From: Thioflexithrix psekupsensis | GTDB taxonomy: Bacteria; Pseudomonadota; Gammaproteobacteria; Beggiatoales; Beggiatoaceae | NCBI RefSeq assembly: GCF_002149925.1 | Contig: NZ_MSLT01000006.1 | Span: 62,001-126,000, forward strand | Reading direction: 5' to 3' | DNA: 64,000 nucleotides | Shown: piece after piece, positions 15,836-23,669 of the stretch | How positions within the stretch are numbered: the stretch's first letter is position 1 | Layout of the letters: each line of letters starts with the position of its first letter | Position numbers and translations under genes: made by a program | Notes under the pieces: model-generated | Database searches by the model: none | Told to the model about the DNA's origin: nothing | What the model saw: the letters and a program-made list of their open reading frames with translations, nothing else

Positions 15836-16966
15836 TACCAAAATTATGTGAGATATAAAAACAAATTAAGTTCTAATATCTAGCTAGATATTAGGTATAA
15901 GATACTGTTTAATTTTATTAAACTTAAACACTTTACCTGACAAAAAGGTCTCAAACATACTAGTGACTTCTTTAAAGCTTGATAGACGATGAAAATTCTT
16001 TCTGACCCAATTCTTACCTTGAAGCCAAATATCCTCGACTGGATTTTGCTCTGGGGCATTGGGCGCAAATCTTAATAAACGAACTTTCCATTCTGATTCT
16101 GGAAGTCCCCCATTTAATTTCTCTAAATAAGTTCTTAAACCTTCAGAACGATGATAACTTGCACCATCCCAAATAATCACATGACGGGCTTCTTTATATC
16201 TGTAAATGAGCCAGTTAATAAAGTCTATCGTATATTTTGTATCAGCTTTCTTTGCCCTATCTAAAATAAATTCTCCCGTATAAATATTCACCGCTCCATA
16301 CCACGTTTGAGAAGTGCGATAATTACTCATCTTTATTGACGTTCTTTCTCCTTTTTTCGACCAAACATAACCACAAATATCTCCCCACAACTGATGGCTT
16401 TCGTCTTGCATCCAGTACATTACCTCTCCACTTTCTATCTGTTCACGCTCCTTATCTATTAAATCCTTAATCTCTTTTTTTTTAGCTTCTACTTTTACCT
16501 CATCTTTTGCCGAATTCTCTTTGTGTGTCTTCTTATAACTTAAATTCGCTTCTTCTAATAATTTAGTATAAGAAGTATTTGAAGAATAGAAAACATCATA
16601 CTCCTCTTTTAAGTATCTCTTTAGTTCCTCTATTGTTATTGTCTTCTTTTCTTGTATCCAATTAATCACATCTTCTCGTTCACGCGGCTTTAAATACCCT
16701 GGCGAGCCTTTATACGCTAACTTTAATCCTTCCACCCCTGACGCTAAATAAATGGCTTTCTATTTATCCACAAATTGCACACTGACACAACACGCTAAAG
16801 CCGCTTCCGCACGCACAAAACCAAGCAAAGACATTCTTACTGCCATCGCTCGCTTCACTTCTCTCGCTTCACCTGTTGACATTAACTCTTCTAAATCTTC
16901 ATATCTCTTGTTCATTATTCTCTCCTATTTAAAAAGTATTATTATACGACTCTGAAAAAATTGGTA
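15836..16966. mobile_element. IS630-family insertion sequence
   Basis: 1131-bp element with imperfect terminal inverted repeats: the left end reads TACCAAAATTATGTGAGATA and the right end, inverted, TACCAATTTTTTCAGAGTCG. It is flanked by the TA duplication typical of the IS630/mariner group (15834-15835 and 16967-16968). Excision to a single TA restores the vWA frame, which fixes the borders. It carries one transposase frame with a nonsense mutation. Confidence 0.88.
15884..16915 (-). pseudogene. IS630 transposase with internal amber codon
   Basis: The full frame begins with ATG at 16915 (preceded by GGAGAGAATA) and codes MNKRYEDLEELMSTGEAR and onward, but codon 52 is TAG (16760-16762) in VQFVDK-stop-KAIYLASG. 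The frame is otherwise intact for 343 codons. Relatives usually have Trp at that place, so TGG to TAG is the likely change. The C-terminal 283 residues, open from a GTG at 16735, hold a helix-turn-helix region and the DDE catalytic core: WMQDESHQLWG, VIIWDGASYH and APEQNPVEDIW. Without suppression or internal initiation the element cannot move by itself. Confidence 0.85.
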
Positions 16967-17195
16967 TAACACCTCCGCATTTGGATTTTCCTTTGCCACA
17001 TCCTGCATGTGCGGAATGGCATCACGAATTGCAGTGTTCAACGCTTGAATTTTGCCATCAATACTCATCGAACCTGAACAATCAGCAATCCAAATAAAAT
17101 GTAAAGGGCGAGTCGCTATTGCACCGCCAGGAAGTTTTGTACTTAAAGTCATTTTTTACCTACTCCGTAGTGAAGACAATTGATATTGAATCCGT

Positions 17196-17531
17196 TTAGA
17201 TATTAAGAATTGTAGAAATTAAATCTTTTACCCTGCTAATGCAGGAATTATCGACTTTATCTACCTTGTGAAGATTTCTTGCTTGTCTATCTAAAGACTT
17301 CATTTGGTCTGTCAAAACTACACCCGTAGTCTTGTTTGTACCTGAAAGGGGAACTTCAAAAGGATAACCTTTTGCTTGGTTAGTTATTGGACATAACCAT
17401 GCGAACCCCGTTTTATCGTTAAAGCAATACGGACTGATGACCAAAGCAGGCCGTTTACCAGCCTGCTCGTGTCCCGCTTGTGGATCAAAATCAACGATTA
17501 CGACATCACCAACATCTGGAATTTCACTCAT
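17196..17531 (-). CDS. mazF: MazF/PemK-family toxin endoribonuclease
   Basis: This 111-residue toxin cleaves mRNA at short specific sequences when freed from its antitoxin. The family motifs are clear: PDVGDVVIVDFDPQAGHEQAGKRPALVISP in the first 35 residues (beta-strand with Gly-x-Lys-Arg-Pro), CPITNQAKGYPFEVPL, and GVVLTDQMKSLD with the catalytic-loop Thr-Asp and the conserved Lys-Ser-Leu-Asp. Its ATG overlaps the antitoxin stop by 4 bases (ATGA), so the two are translationally coupled. The pair sits between the McrB-like genes and the vWA gene, on the same strand. It may have been inserted there as a stabilising module, or be part of the defence island. Confidence 0.9.
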   Translation of the reverse strand: MSEIPDVGDVVIVDFDPQAGHEQAGKRPALVISPYCFNDKTGFAWLCPITNQAKGYPFEVPLSGTNKTTGVVLTDQMKSLDRQARNLHKVDKVDNSCISRVKDLISTILNI

Positions 17532-17758
17532 AAGAGTTCATTTCCCGCGGGTTTTGATAGCATATCCTGATGTTTGTTTTCTTCAGTAATTTGGGAAAGG
17601 AGATCGTTCAGATTAGGTTTACATGGTTGAATGACTAAAGTTTTACCCTTTTGCACCAAATCAACCGTATCGCCTATATGTAAAGACGAAGTGTCTAAGA
17701 TACTCTTAGGTAAACGAATTGCGGCACTGTTGCCCCATTTTGAGATTGTGGCTAACAT
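17528..17758 (-). CDS. mazE: MazE-family antitoxin
   Basis: This 76-residue antitoxin has the AbrB/MazE DNA-binding fold: TISKWGNSAAIRLPKSIL near the N-terminus is the classic swapped-hairpin motif, followed by GDTVDLVQKGKTLVIQP. The flexible C-terminal third (LNDLLSQITEENKHQDMLSK) is the part that normally wraps and blocks MazF. It binds its own promoter with the toxin to repress the operon. The gap of 63 bases upstream should contain that operator. Confidence 0.9.
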   Translation of the reverse strand: MLATISKWGNSAAIRLPKSILDTSSLHIGDTVDLVQKGKTLVIQPCKPNLNDLLSQITEENKHQDMLSKPAGNELL

Positions 17759-17821
17759 AATTTGACCCTCTTGCTTGATTTTGTATCATCATTGTAGATA
17801 CTCTTCGCAACTGGATCAACC

Positions 17822-19108
17822 TTATTCCGCTCTCAATTGCCCCCACGCGCAGGCATAATTATCTAAATCTTGTAACCAAGCCAACAAGGGCGCAGGAGTC
17901 CAATCTAAAGGGTGCATCGGAATTGTGCCTGTATAACCATTGGGATCGTCCAGCTCACAGTGCGGGCGATGAATCGGCGCAGCCGACCATGCCCGTAAAG
18001 GCGTACGACTCACTGGTACGCCTGCGATACTCGCTTGTGTTTCCAATGTGTCTAAATAACGCCCTTTGCTACGACGAATTTCTACATCCGCCGTCAAAGT
18101 TGGGTCTAAAATAAAGGCATCCACCCCATGCGGTCCCGGAGTCACTAACATGTAATCTGGATGGGTTTCCAACACTTCTCGACATTGAAAACCACTGGGA
18201 TGCGATTCGTGACGCACAAAACGCGGTTCAATCCACAAAGTCATTTTCACATTGCGTTTGACAAATTGTACTTTTCCACCCAAAAACAACGCCCCCAACG
18301 GATCATCTTTAGAATACCAACCGATGTGCGCGAGACATTTCAAAATGTGCAAACCACACCAGCGTTGATACAAATACGGCGTATCCGCGACTTCTACCGT
18401 GTCGTTTAATACACGATGTAAAAAACTCGGCAATCCTTCTTCGGGCTGTTGTAAATAGCGGGCGTATTGCCGCAGACGTTGCCAATTGCGGGTGCGCGGA
18501 AAAGGCAACGGCGGCGCAGGAGTCGGCAATAACCGCACCTTCGCCCCCCGCACTAACAACAAGCGCGCATGATTCAATTTGGCTTGTGCGTTATAAAGAC
18601 GGCCGCGCATCGCTAATAAAGTATTGCGATCATGTTGGGCGTAATCGGAGTGACTGTTTTGCAGCAACAAAGAATCTTCAATGTATTTACTCATTTGCGC
18701 GATCACTTGCTGCAAAGAATTGTCTTGTAATTCCAACAGATGCAACAACCAACGCAACGGCTGTAAATGCCCGTGATCGCGTGCCAGCGGCCGCTGCCAA
18801 CGCACAGGCAACAAACGACGAGTCGTATCTTGTTGATAATCCATAGGTCGGTGCGAAAATTTACCTTGCTTGGGAACGGGACTGGCGTATTGCTCTGCGG
18901 CAAATCCCCCCTGATCCTGTTGCCATTCTTGTAATAATTTCGGCACCAAACCCGTCAACCAATCAATCGCTTGGAATAAAGCCGACGTACTGGCCACCGT
19001 ACTTGCTGTGTTACCCACCAAGGTTTGTCCCGACTGCAACCCCGGAGCCAGCAATTCGCTAGAAAACGCTTTTAAATCGTCAATTAACTGCTTTAAAAAC
19101 GCGCTCAT
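17822..19108 (-). CDS. Partner of McrB-like ATPase; possible degenerate DUF2357/McrC-like protein
   Basis: This 428-residue protein is not confidently recognised. The N-terminal 60 residues are a hydrophobic/amphipathic helix region. The middle is rich in Arg, Gln and Leu helices. Near residues 300-345 HPDYMLVTPGPHGVDAFILD is followed by DVEIRRSKGRYLDTLE. This is laid out like the PD-(D/E)XK strand pair of McrC/DUF2357 nucleases (PD-x-x-hydrophobic, then ILDAK), but the lysine after the second Asp is missing, so catalysis is doubtful. Its ATG overlaps the stop of the McrB-like gene by four bases, so the two proteins almost certainly act together. It may be an effector or adaptor for the ATPase. 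Confidence 0.45.
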   Translation of the reverse strand: MSAFLKQLIDDLKAFSSELLAPGLQSGQTLVGNTASTVASTSALFQAIDWLTGLVPKLLQEWQQDQGGFAAEQYASPVPKQGKFSHRPMDYQQDTTRRLLPVRWQRPLARDHGHLQPLRWLLHLLELQDNSLQQVIAQMSKYIEDSLLLQNSHSDYAQHDRNTLLAMRGRLYNAQAKLNHARLLLVRGAKVRLLPTPAPPLPFPRTRNWQRLRQYARYLQQPEEGLPSFLHRVLNDTVEVADTPYLYQRWCGLHILKCLAHIGWYSKDDPLGALFLGGKVQFVKRNVKMTLWIEPRFVRHESHPSGFQCREVLETHPDYMLVTPGPHGVDAFILDPTLTADVEIRRSKGRYLDTLETQASIAGVPVSRTPLRAWSAAPIHRPHCELDDPNGYTGTIPMHPLDWTPAPLLAWLQDLDNYACAWGQLRAE

Positions 19109-20886
19109 GCTTGAATCACATCCCGTCCATCTTTTAAGGCTTCACCCCAACTGCTGATTAAATTGGCACATTTACGCAGATATTTACCGTAACTTTCGCG
19201 CCATTCTTCTAAACCTTGCAATAAACCATCGTTAGACGGATCGCCCACCAATAAACGCACTTTCGTTAATACTTGCTGTAATAACACCACATCTAACGCA
19301 TCCCAAATACTGCTTAAATTCAATTGTTCTCGATATTCAATGCAGCGTTTCAACGAATCGGCAGCGCGTAAAGAAAAAGTCGCATCTTTGTACTTGAGTA
19401 ATTCTTCTAATTCCTCAATGGCCATGATTTGCTTTTCTTCTAAAGTGAGTGCGGCGCGTTCTAAAGTGGATCGGGCTTCTAAAGTTAATTCCACAATGGC
19501 CGCTCGGTCTAACACGCGGGGAGATAAGGATAAAGTGGTGTGATCGTTATTAATCGTGGCGACAAAACGTAACGCGGGCGTTAAGAAAATTCGACTGCCT
19601 TGACTATTACTTACGCCGCGAATACTTTTACCACCCAATTCTAAAGTTCTTAATTTTTCTTGATCATCAGGATATTGCGAACGCACTAAAATATCGGCAA
19701 ACCAATATTCAGGTTGACTTAAATTAAATTCTTCAAAAATAATTAAATAAGTACGCCGATCATTTTTACGCCAAGCGGCTTCTGCGCGAGCTAAAAAACG
19801 AGTAAATTCAGTGGGTTCAAATTCGTTACTGATGGGATTCACATAACCCAATAAATCTTCTCGTCCGCGCCACGTTGATCCGACGGTGACGATCAATTTA
19901 CGTTCTGGATCGTCGATCAATTCGTTGGCCAGCGTACTTTTTCCTACACCGGGATTGCCCGTTAAAATCAACATATTACGACTGATCGACACGGTGATCA
20001 GGGCTTCTAACACTTCGCGGCCATACACAGAGCGGATTTTATCTTGACTGGTTTCTTTTTCTAACAAGCCGTAGGGAGGTAAACGTTTTAGATCGACGGT
20101 GGGGATATTTTCGGGCGGGATTTTTTTTACATCTAGGTTTTTTAACTGCTCAAAAGGCCCGCGTTGGATTTCTTGAATGACGGGGGGGAGTTCGGAGGGA
20201 GGCGTTTGCGCAGACAGCATTTTTTGTTTGACGCGCTGTACATCAATGCGCGCTTGTTCAAACCAATCGGCTAACCGTTGATGAAAATGGGCAAAACGCC
20301 CTTCATCTTCGGGTTCAAACCATGTTGAACTGGGGCCGATGGCTTGTTCTGCGGTTTTAAATAAATTTTCTACCGCGACGCGGTTAATTTCTTTGAGATA
20401 AGGGCCTTCTTGAATGGTGCGGTAATAAACCGTTAATGCGTGGGGTTGTTGAAAACGCACCCAACCATCGCTGTAAGGGATAATTTTCCATACCGTTTTA
20501 AAATCATTAATGCGAATACACTCCACATGTTGTACTCGATACGCCCCAAACACATAATCTTTGCTACGGGTATTAATTTCACTGATGCCACGCGGTTCTT
20601 GAAACCGTTTACCCCAAAATAACATAATCTGATTATTTAAGGCTTCGGGATAACGTTCTAATAACCAACCAATTCCTAAGTCATCAATTAAACAATATGG
20701 CGTTCCTTCTTCATACACATGAATGTGATAACAACGTGGGTCTCCCTGTTGGCAATAATCAGTACGAAATTGTTGTTTTGCTGAACAATTCCATGTTTCG
20801 GCATTGCGACAAATGCTGCCATCCCAACCTCGCCGATGTGAATTAATCGTACAACCCACAGCATTTCCAGCCGTAATAAAGTTCAT
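19105..20886 (-). CDS. McrB-like AAA+ ATPase/GTPase
   Basis: This 593-residue protein has an unknown N-terminal half and a McrB-family AAA+ motor. Walker A is LTGNPGVGKSTLANELI at about residue 310. After it comes GSTWRGREDLLGYVNPIS, the McrB-type loop. Walker B is RTYLIIFEEFNLSQPEYWFA, and sensor/finger elements are RFVATINNDHTTLSLSPRVLDRA. McrB motors form rings that translocate or remodel DNA together with a nuclease partner in modification-dependent restriction. The N-terminus (Cys-rich: VGCTINSH, SICRNAETWNC, DPRCYHIH) does not resemble known methyl-cytosine-binding domains and may sense something else. It heads the minus-strand cluster that includes MazEF and the vWA/PP2C/kinase triad. 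Confidence 0.75.
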   Translation of the reverse strand: MNFITAGNAVGCTINSHRRGWDGSICRNAETWNCSAKQQFRTDYCQQGDPRCYHIHVYEEGTPYCLIDDLGIGWLLERYPEALNNQIMLFWGKRFQEPRGISEINTRSKDYVFGAYRVQHVECIRINDFKTVWKIIPYSDGWVRFQQPHALTVYYRTIQEGPYLKEINRVAVENLFKTAEQAIGPSSTWFEPEDEGRFAHFHQRLADWFEQARIDVQRVKQKMLSAQTPPSELPPVIQEIQRGPFEQLKNLDVKKIPPENIPTVDLKRLPPYGLLEKETSQDKIRSVYGREVLEALITVSISRNMLILTGNPGVGKSTLANELIDDPERKLIVTVGSTWRGREDLLGYVNPISNEFEPTEFTRFLARAEAAWRKNDRRTYLIIFEEFNLSQPEYWFADILVRSQYPDDQEKLRTLELGGKSIRGVSNSQGSRIFLTPALRFVATINNDHTTLSLSPRVLDRAAIVELTLEARSTLERAALTLEEKQIMAIEELEELLKYKDATFSLRAADSLKRCIEYREQLNLSSIWDALDVVLLQQVLTKVRLLVGDPSNDGLLQGLEEWRESYGKYLRKCANLISSWGEALKDGRDVIQA

Positions 20887-21046
20887 TGTGTCTTTTTCCT
20901 TTGTGTTTTTTGTTTAAATAAACAATTGTTTAAAAATAAAAAGTCCGTATCGCTCATATCGTATTGATTCCCATTGATTAGGCGATTTTGGCATTATACG
21001 ATACTGTGTCATGGATCGCTTGAATTTTGGTGAAGCATGAGGCGGA

Positions 21047-22250
21047 TCAATGTTCTCCCTGCACGCAGGTCATAAAACCATCTATTTCACGACAGGAAAC
21101 AGGATATTGAGCATTGTTTTGAAAATCAGATAAATAAAGAGGATGAACCACATAAATGGTATCAGACTTAATCACGCCTGTTCGTAATTCTTCAAACAAA
21201 TCCTGACAATAAGCCGCGGTTCGTTCGACATCAAATCGCGCCACTTGTCCCGTATTAATGCTCAAGCCATGACGACCCGCCCAGTAAGCAAAACCCTGAT
21301 AAGGTGCGGGCGGCTCGCCACAAGCGATAGGTGGCAGGAGGGTGATGTGTTTGTATTGGGCTGCTTGAGTCGCCCAAAATTCAGATTGTAAAGGATTTTC
21401 CCAAACAGGCAGCGCAGGATTCCAATGAAAAGCAGGATTACCCCGCGCTTGACGATGGGAGTAATAAACAGACGATAAATCAATCAGTTGAAGTGTTAAA
21501 CCTAAGATTAAAAGCGATGCGGCCATGATTTGGGAGTTTCTTTTTATTAAAATGGCTAAAATCACAAAGATAATAAAGTAATGAACAGGCCAAAAAAATC
21601 GTCCAGTGCTTCTAAACATATTAAAAATATTCCAGAAACCACCTGAGAATTCAACCAAAACTAAACTGCCAAAAGTGATTTTATTACTCAATGCCAATAA
21701 GGTAAAAAAGAAACTGGCCACGATTAAAGGTAAAAAATAAAGTAACGTTTTGCGTTGGACAAATCTTTTTTGCATTTCATAAGCAGCCCACAATCCCATC
21801 ATTAATACTCCAGCTCCCAAATAATTAAAGCCTTCATAAAATATACCAAAATTAAGTCATTCATAAAATTTTTCTGTCAGAATCAGAATTTTAGAATTAA
21901 AGAATAAAAAATCTGTTTAAAATAAATGAGTTGCAAGAATAAATTTTGAAAATTCTGATTCTGACAAAATAAGGATTCTACGAACCCTATCTTTTTGGTA
22001 TAGCACCTAAAAATCCTGAAATAAGTACATTTTTTGATGTCGTAAATGGCGCAGTGAATAATAACGCCATCACCATTAAAATGAGTGAATAACTGCCAAA
22101 ATATTCCCACCACGCATACGAATTAAGATCAGCAGGAGCTTGCCAAAATGACCACAAACCCGTTATCAATATTCCACTGATAAATAACGTCACTATAAAG
22201 CCCTGTAATTGAGACAATGGTTTTTTTAAGAAAAAAGTTGTTTTTAGCAT
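21047..22250 (-). pseudogene. Integral membrane protein split by a MITE (DUF6311-like, tentative)
   Basis: Two pieces of one membrane protein are separated by a palindromic repeat. The upstream piece (22250-21987, 87 codons) has two hydrophobic segments and the motif ADLNSYAWWEYFGSYSLILM. The downstream piece (to 21047) resumes with FGIFYEGFNYLGAGVLMMGL, has about four membrane segments, and ends in a soluble domain of about 120 residues with several Cys (PPIACGEPP, TAAYCQD, PVSCREI, FMTCVQ). The motif pair NS-x-x-WW-x-x-FGSY and EGFNYLG resembles polytopic DUF6311 proteins, but the match is from memory. The long N-terminal membrane half expected for that family is absent, so this is probably already a truncated remnant. 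A Shine-Dalgarno-like AGGTGAT precedes the ATG at 22250. Confidence 0.5.
21875..21966. repeat. MITE-like palindromic element inside a broken gene
   Basis: 92 bp with perfect ends TGTCAGAATCAGAATTTT / AAAATTCTGATTCTGACA; only a few bases longer in core than its arms require. The core shares ATCTGTTTAAAATAAA and GCAAGAATAAATTTTGAAAA with the copy at 9469. Confidence 0.75.
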
Positions 22251-22410
22251 ATCATAATCACCTGAATGATTTTAACTTTAAAAAAACAAATGAAACCATA
22301 ATTTATCAACAATAGAAAAATTAATGGATTTTATAAAGATTGGCAGGGTAACAAATGGGGATTCAATGAGGAATGGTAGAGTAAAATTAAAATTCTGACA
22401 TTTATTTTTC

Positions 22411-22465
22411 TGTCTGAATCAAAATTTCCAGAATTCTTGAAATTCTGAAAATTCAGATTCCGACA
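22411..22465. repeat. Short MITE-like palindrome downstream of the deacetylase-like gene
   Basis: 55-bp hairpin-forming version: TGTCTGAATCAAAATTTCC ... ATTCAGATTCCGACA. It ends 9 bases past the stop of the convergent-side gene at 22474, where it could also act as a transcription terminator. Confidence 0.6.
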
Positions 22466-22473
22466 AAATTAGC

Positions 22474-23400
22474 CTAATACATCCGCATCAACACCTTAAT
22501 GTGCGTGGCAACGCTGCGTCCCAGTGAGTGCAATTCATAACCCCCTTCCAATGTCGAAACCACACGCCCTTCGCCAAATTTGTCCGCAATTAATAATAAC
22601 TCTTGCGTAATCCACGCATAATCGCGCTCACTTAAACTCACGTGAGACATGTCATCATCTCGGTGCGCGTCGAATCCCGCCGAAATAAAGATCATTTGTG
22701 GTTCAAATTTATGCAACGCAGGAATACAATGATTCAGCATGGCTTCGCGGAATTTTTCACTTCCTGTATTTGCGGCTAAGGGAACATTGATAATGTGATC
22801 GCTGACTGTATCCGCGCCACAAAAAGGGTAAAACGGATGTTCAAAGGATGAACAAAATAAGACACGCGGCTCATTGCGAAAAATATCTTCTGTCCCATTG
22901 CCATGATGTACGTCAATGTCCACAATCGCCACCCGACGTAATCCGTAATGGTGGATCGCATGAGCCGCACCCACCGCAACATTGTTAAAAAAGCAAAACC
23001 CCATCGCCTGATCGTGTAACGCATGATGTCCCGGCGGACGCACGTTACAAAATGCCGCTTTCGCTTGCTTTTTCATCACCAAATCGGTCGCCATCACCAA
23101 CGCTCCCGCAGCATGTAATGCGGCTTTAGGCGTTTGTGGCGTAATCAGGGTGTCGGGATCGAGGTAAGTGCTGGGTTTATGTTCAAAAGACAAAACATGT
23201 TCAATGTATTTTTTATCATGCACTCTGGCCAATTGTTCGCGTGTGGCTGCGGGGGCTTCGTAATGTCGAATAAAATCAAACAGTTTCGAGGCAATTAACT
23301 GGTCTTCAATCGCACTAAAACGTGCGGGGCATTCAGGATGTCCTACCCCCATATCATGGTGCATACAATCTGGATGGTAAAGATAAGCAATGCTACTCAT
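22474..23400 (-). CDS. Histone-deacetylase-family hydrolase (AcuC/acetylpolyamine amidohydrolase type)
   Basis: This 308-residue zinc hydrolase of the arginase/deacetylase fold removes acetyl or other acyl groups from lysine or polyamine-type substrates in the cytoplasm. The catalytic His pair is in RPPGHHALHD. Zinc ligands Asp and His are in VAIVDIDVHHGNGTEDIF, and the third Asp is in FISAGFDAHRDDD. GGYELHSLGRS near the C-terminus is the usual Gly-rich loop. The ATG is preceded by AAGGAGACG. It stands alone, with no acetyltransferase beside it. The exact substrate cannot be decided; many gammaproteobacterial relatives are annotated only as family proteins. Confidence 0.9.
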   Translation of the reverse strand: MSSIAYLYHPDCMHHDMGVGHPECPARFSAIEDQLIASKLFDFIRHYEAPAATREQLARVHDKKYIEHVLSFEHKPSTYLDPDTLITPQTPKAALHAAGALVMATDLVMKKQAKAAFCNVRPPGHHALHDQAMGFCFFNNVAVGAAHAIHHYGLRRVAIVDIDVHHGNGTEDIFRNEPRVLFCSSFEHPFYPFCGADTVSDHIINVPLAANTGSEKFREAMLNHCIPALHKFEPQMIFISAGFDAHRDDDMSHVSLSERDYAWITQELLLIADKFGEGRVVSTLEGGYELHSLGRSVATHIKVLMRMY

Positions 23401-23669
23401 AATGAATACGTCTCCTTAAAAAAATTATTCTTGTTTTCGGTCGCCAAATCAGAGTTAAAACCGATTCTTTTTTAGGAAATGCGCGATTAGAAACATTTCC
23501 CAATTGCCACATTATGTTGTGGAAGTGATCTACCAAAGCCTGTTATAAAATATCATGATTGATTCACTAATAACAAACCCCACGCGAAGTCCATGTAAAA
23601 AAATCTAAACGGCGGCTTACCCTACAGTGTAATGTGATTTTTATTTTATTCTAAATAAAGCCCAAATTC

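Larger units (their letters stand above)
15303..17152 (-). pseudogene. TerY-like von Willebrand factor A protein, split by IS630 insertion
   Basis: Removing the IS and one TA restores a single frame of 238 residues: the N-terminal 62 codons (17152-16967) end in AEVL and the rest (15833-15303) continues VRAIKFSSG. The fold's metal-ion-dependent adhesion site is complete once joined: DCSGSMS, the Thr in IEGLTDMGKAL and the Asp in LISDGQPTDD. TerY-type vWA proteins are small cytosolic scaffolds that form a triad with a PP2C phosphatase and a kinase, the next two genes here. The current N-terminal ORF runs 13 codons into the IS before a stop. Both halves are otherwise undamaged, so the insertion looks recent. 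Confidence 0.88.

Noticed and set aside
15884-16735. Treating the 283-residue frame as a complete transposase
   Set aside because: An ATG with ribosome site at 16915 continues in the same frame with IS630-like sequence, interrupted only by TAG, so the gene is longer and mutated.
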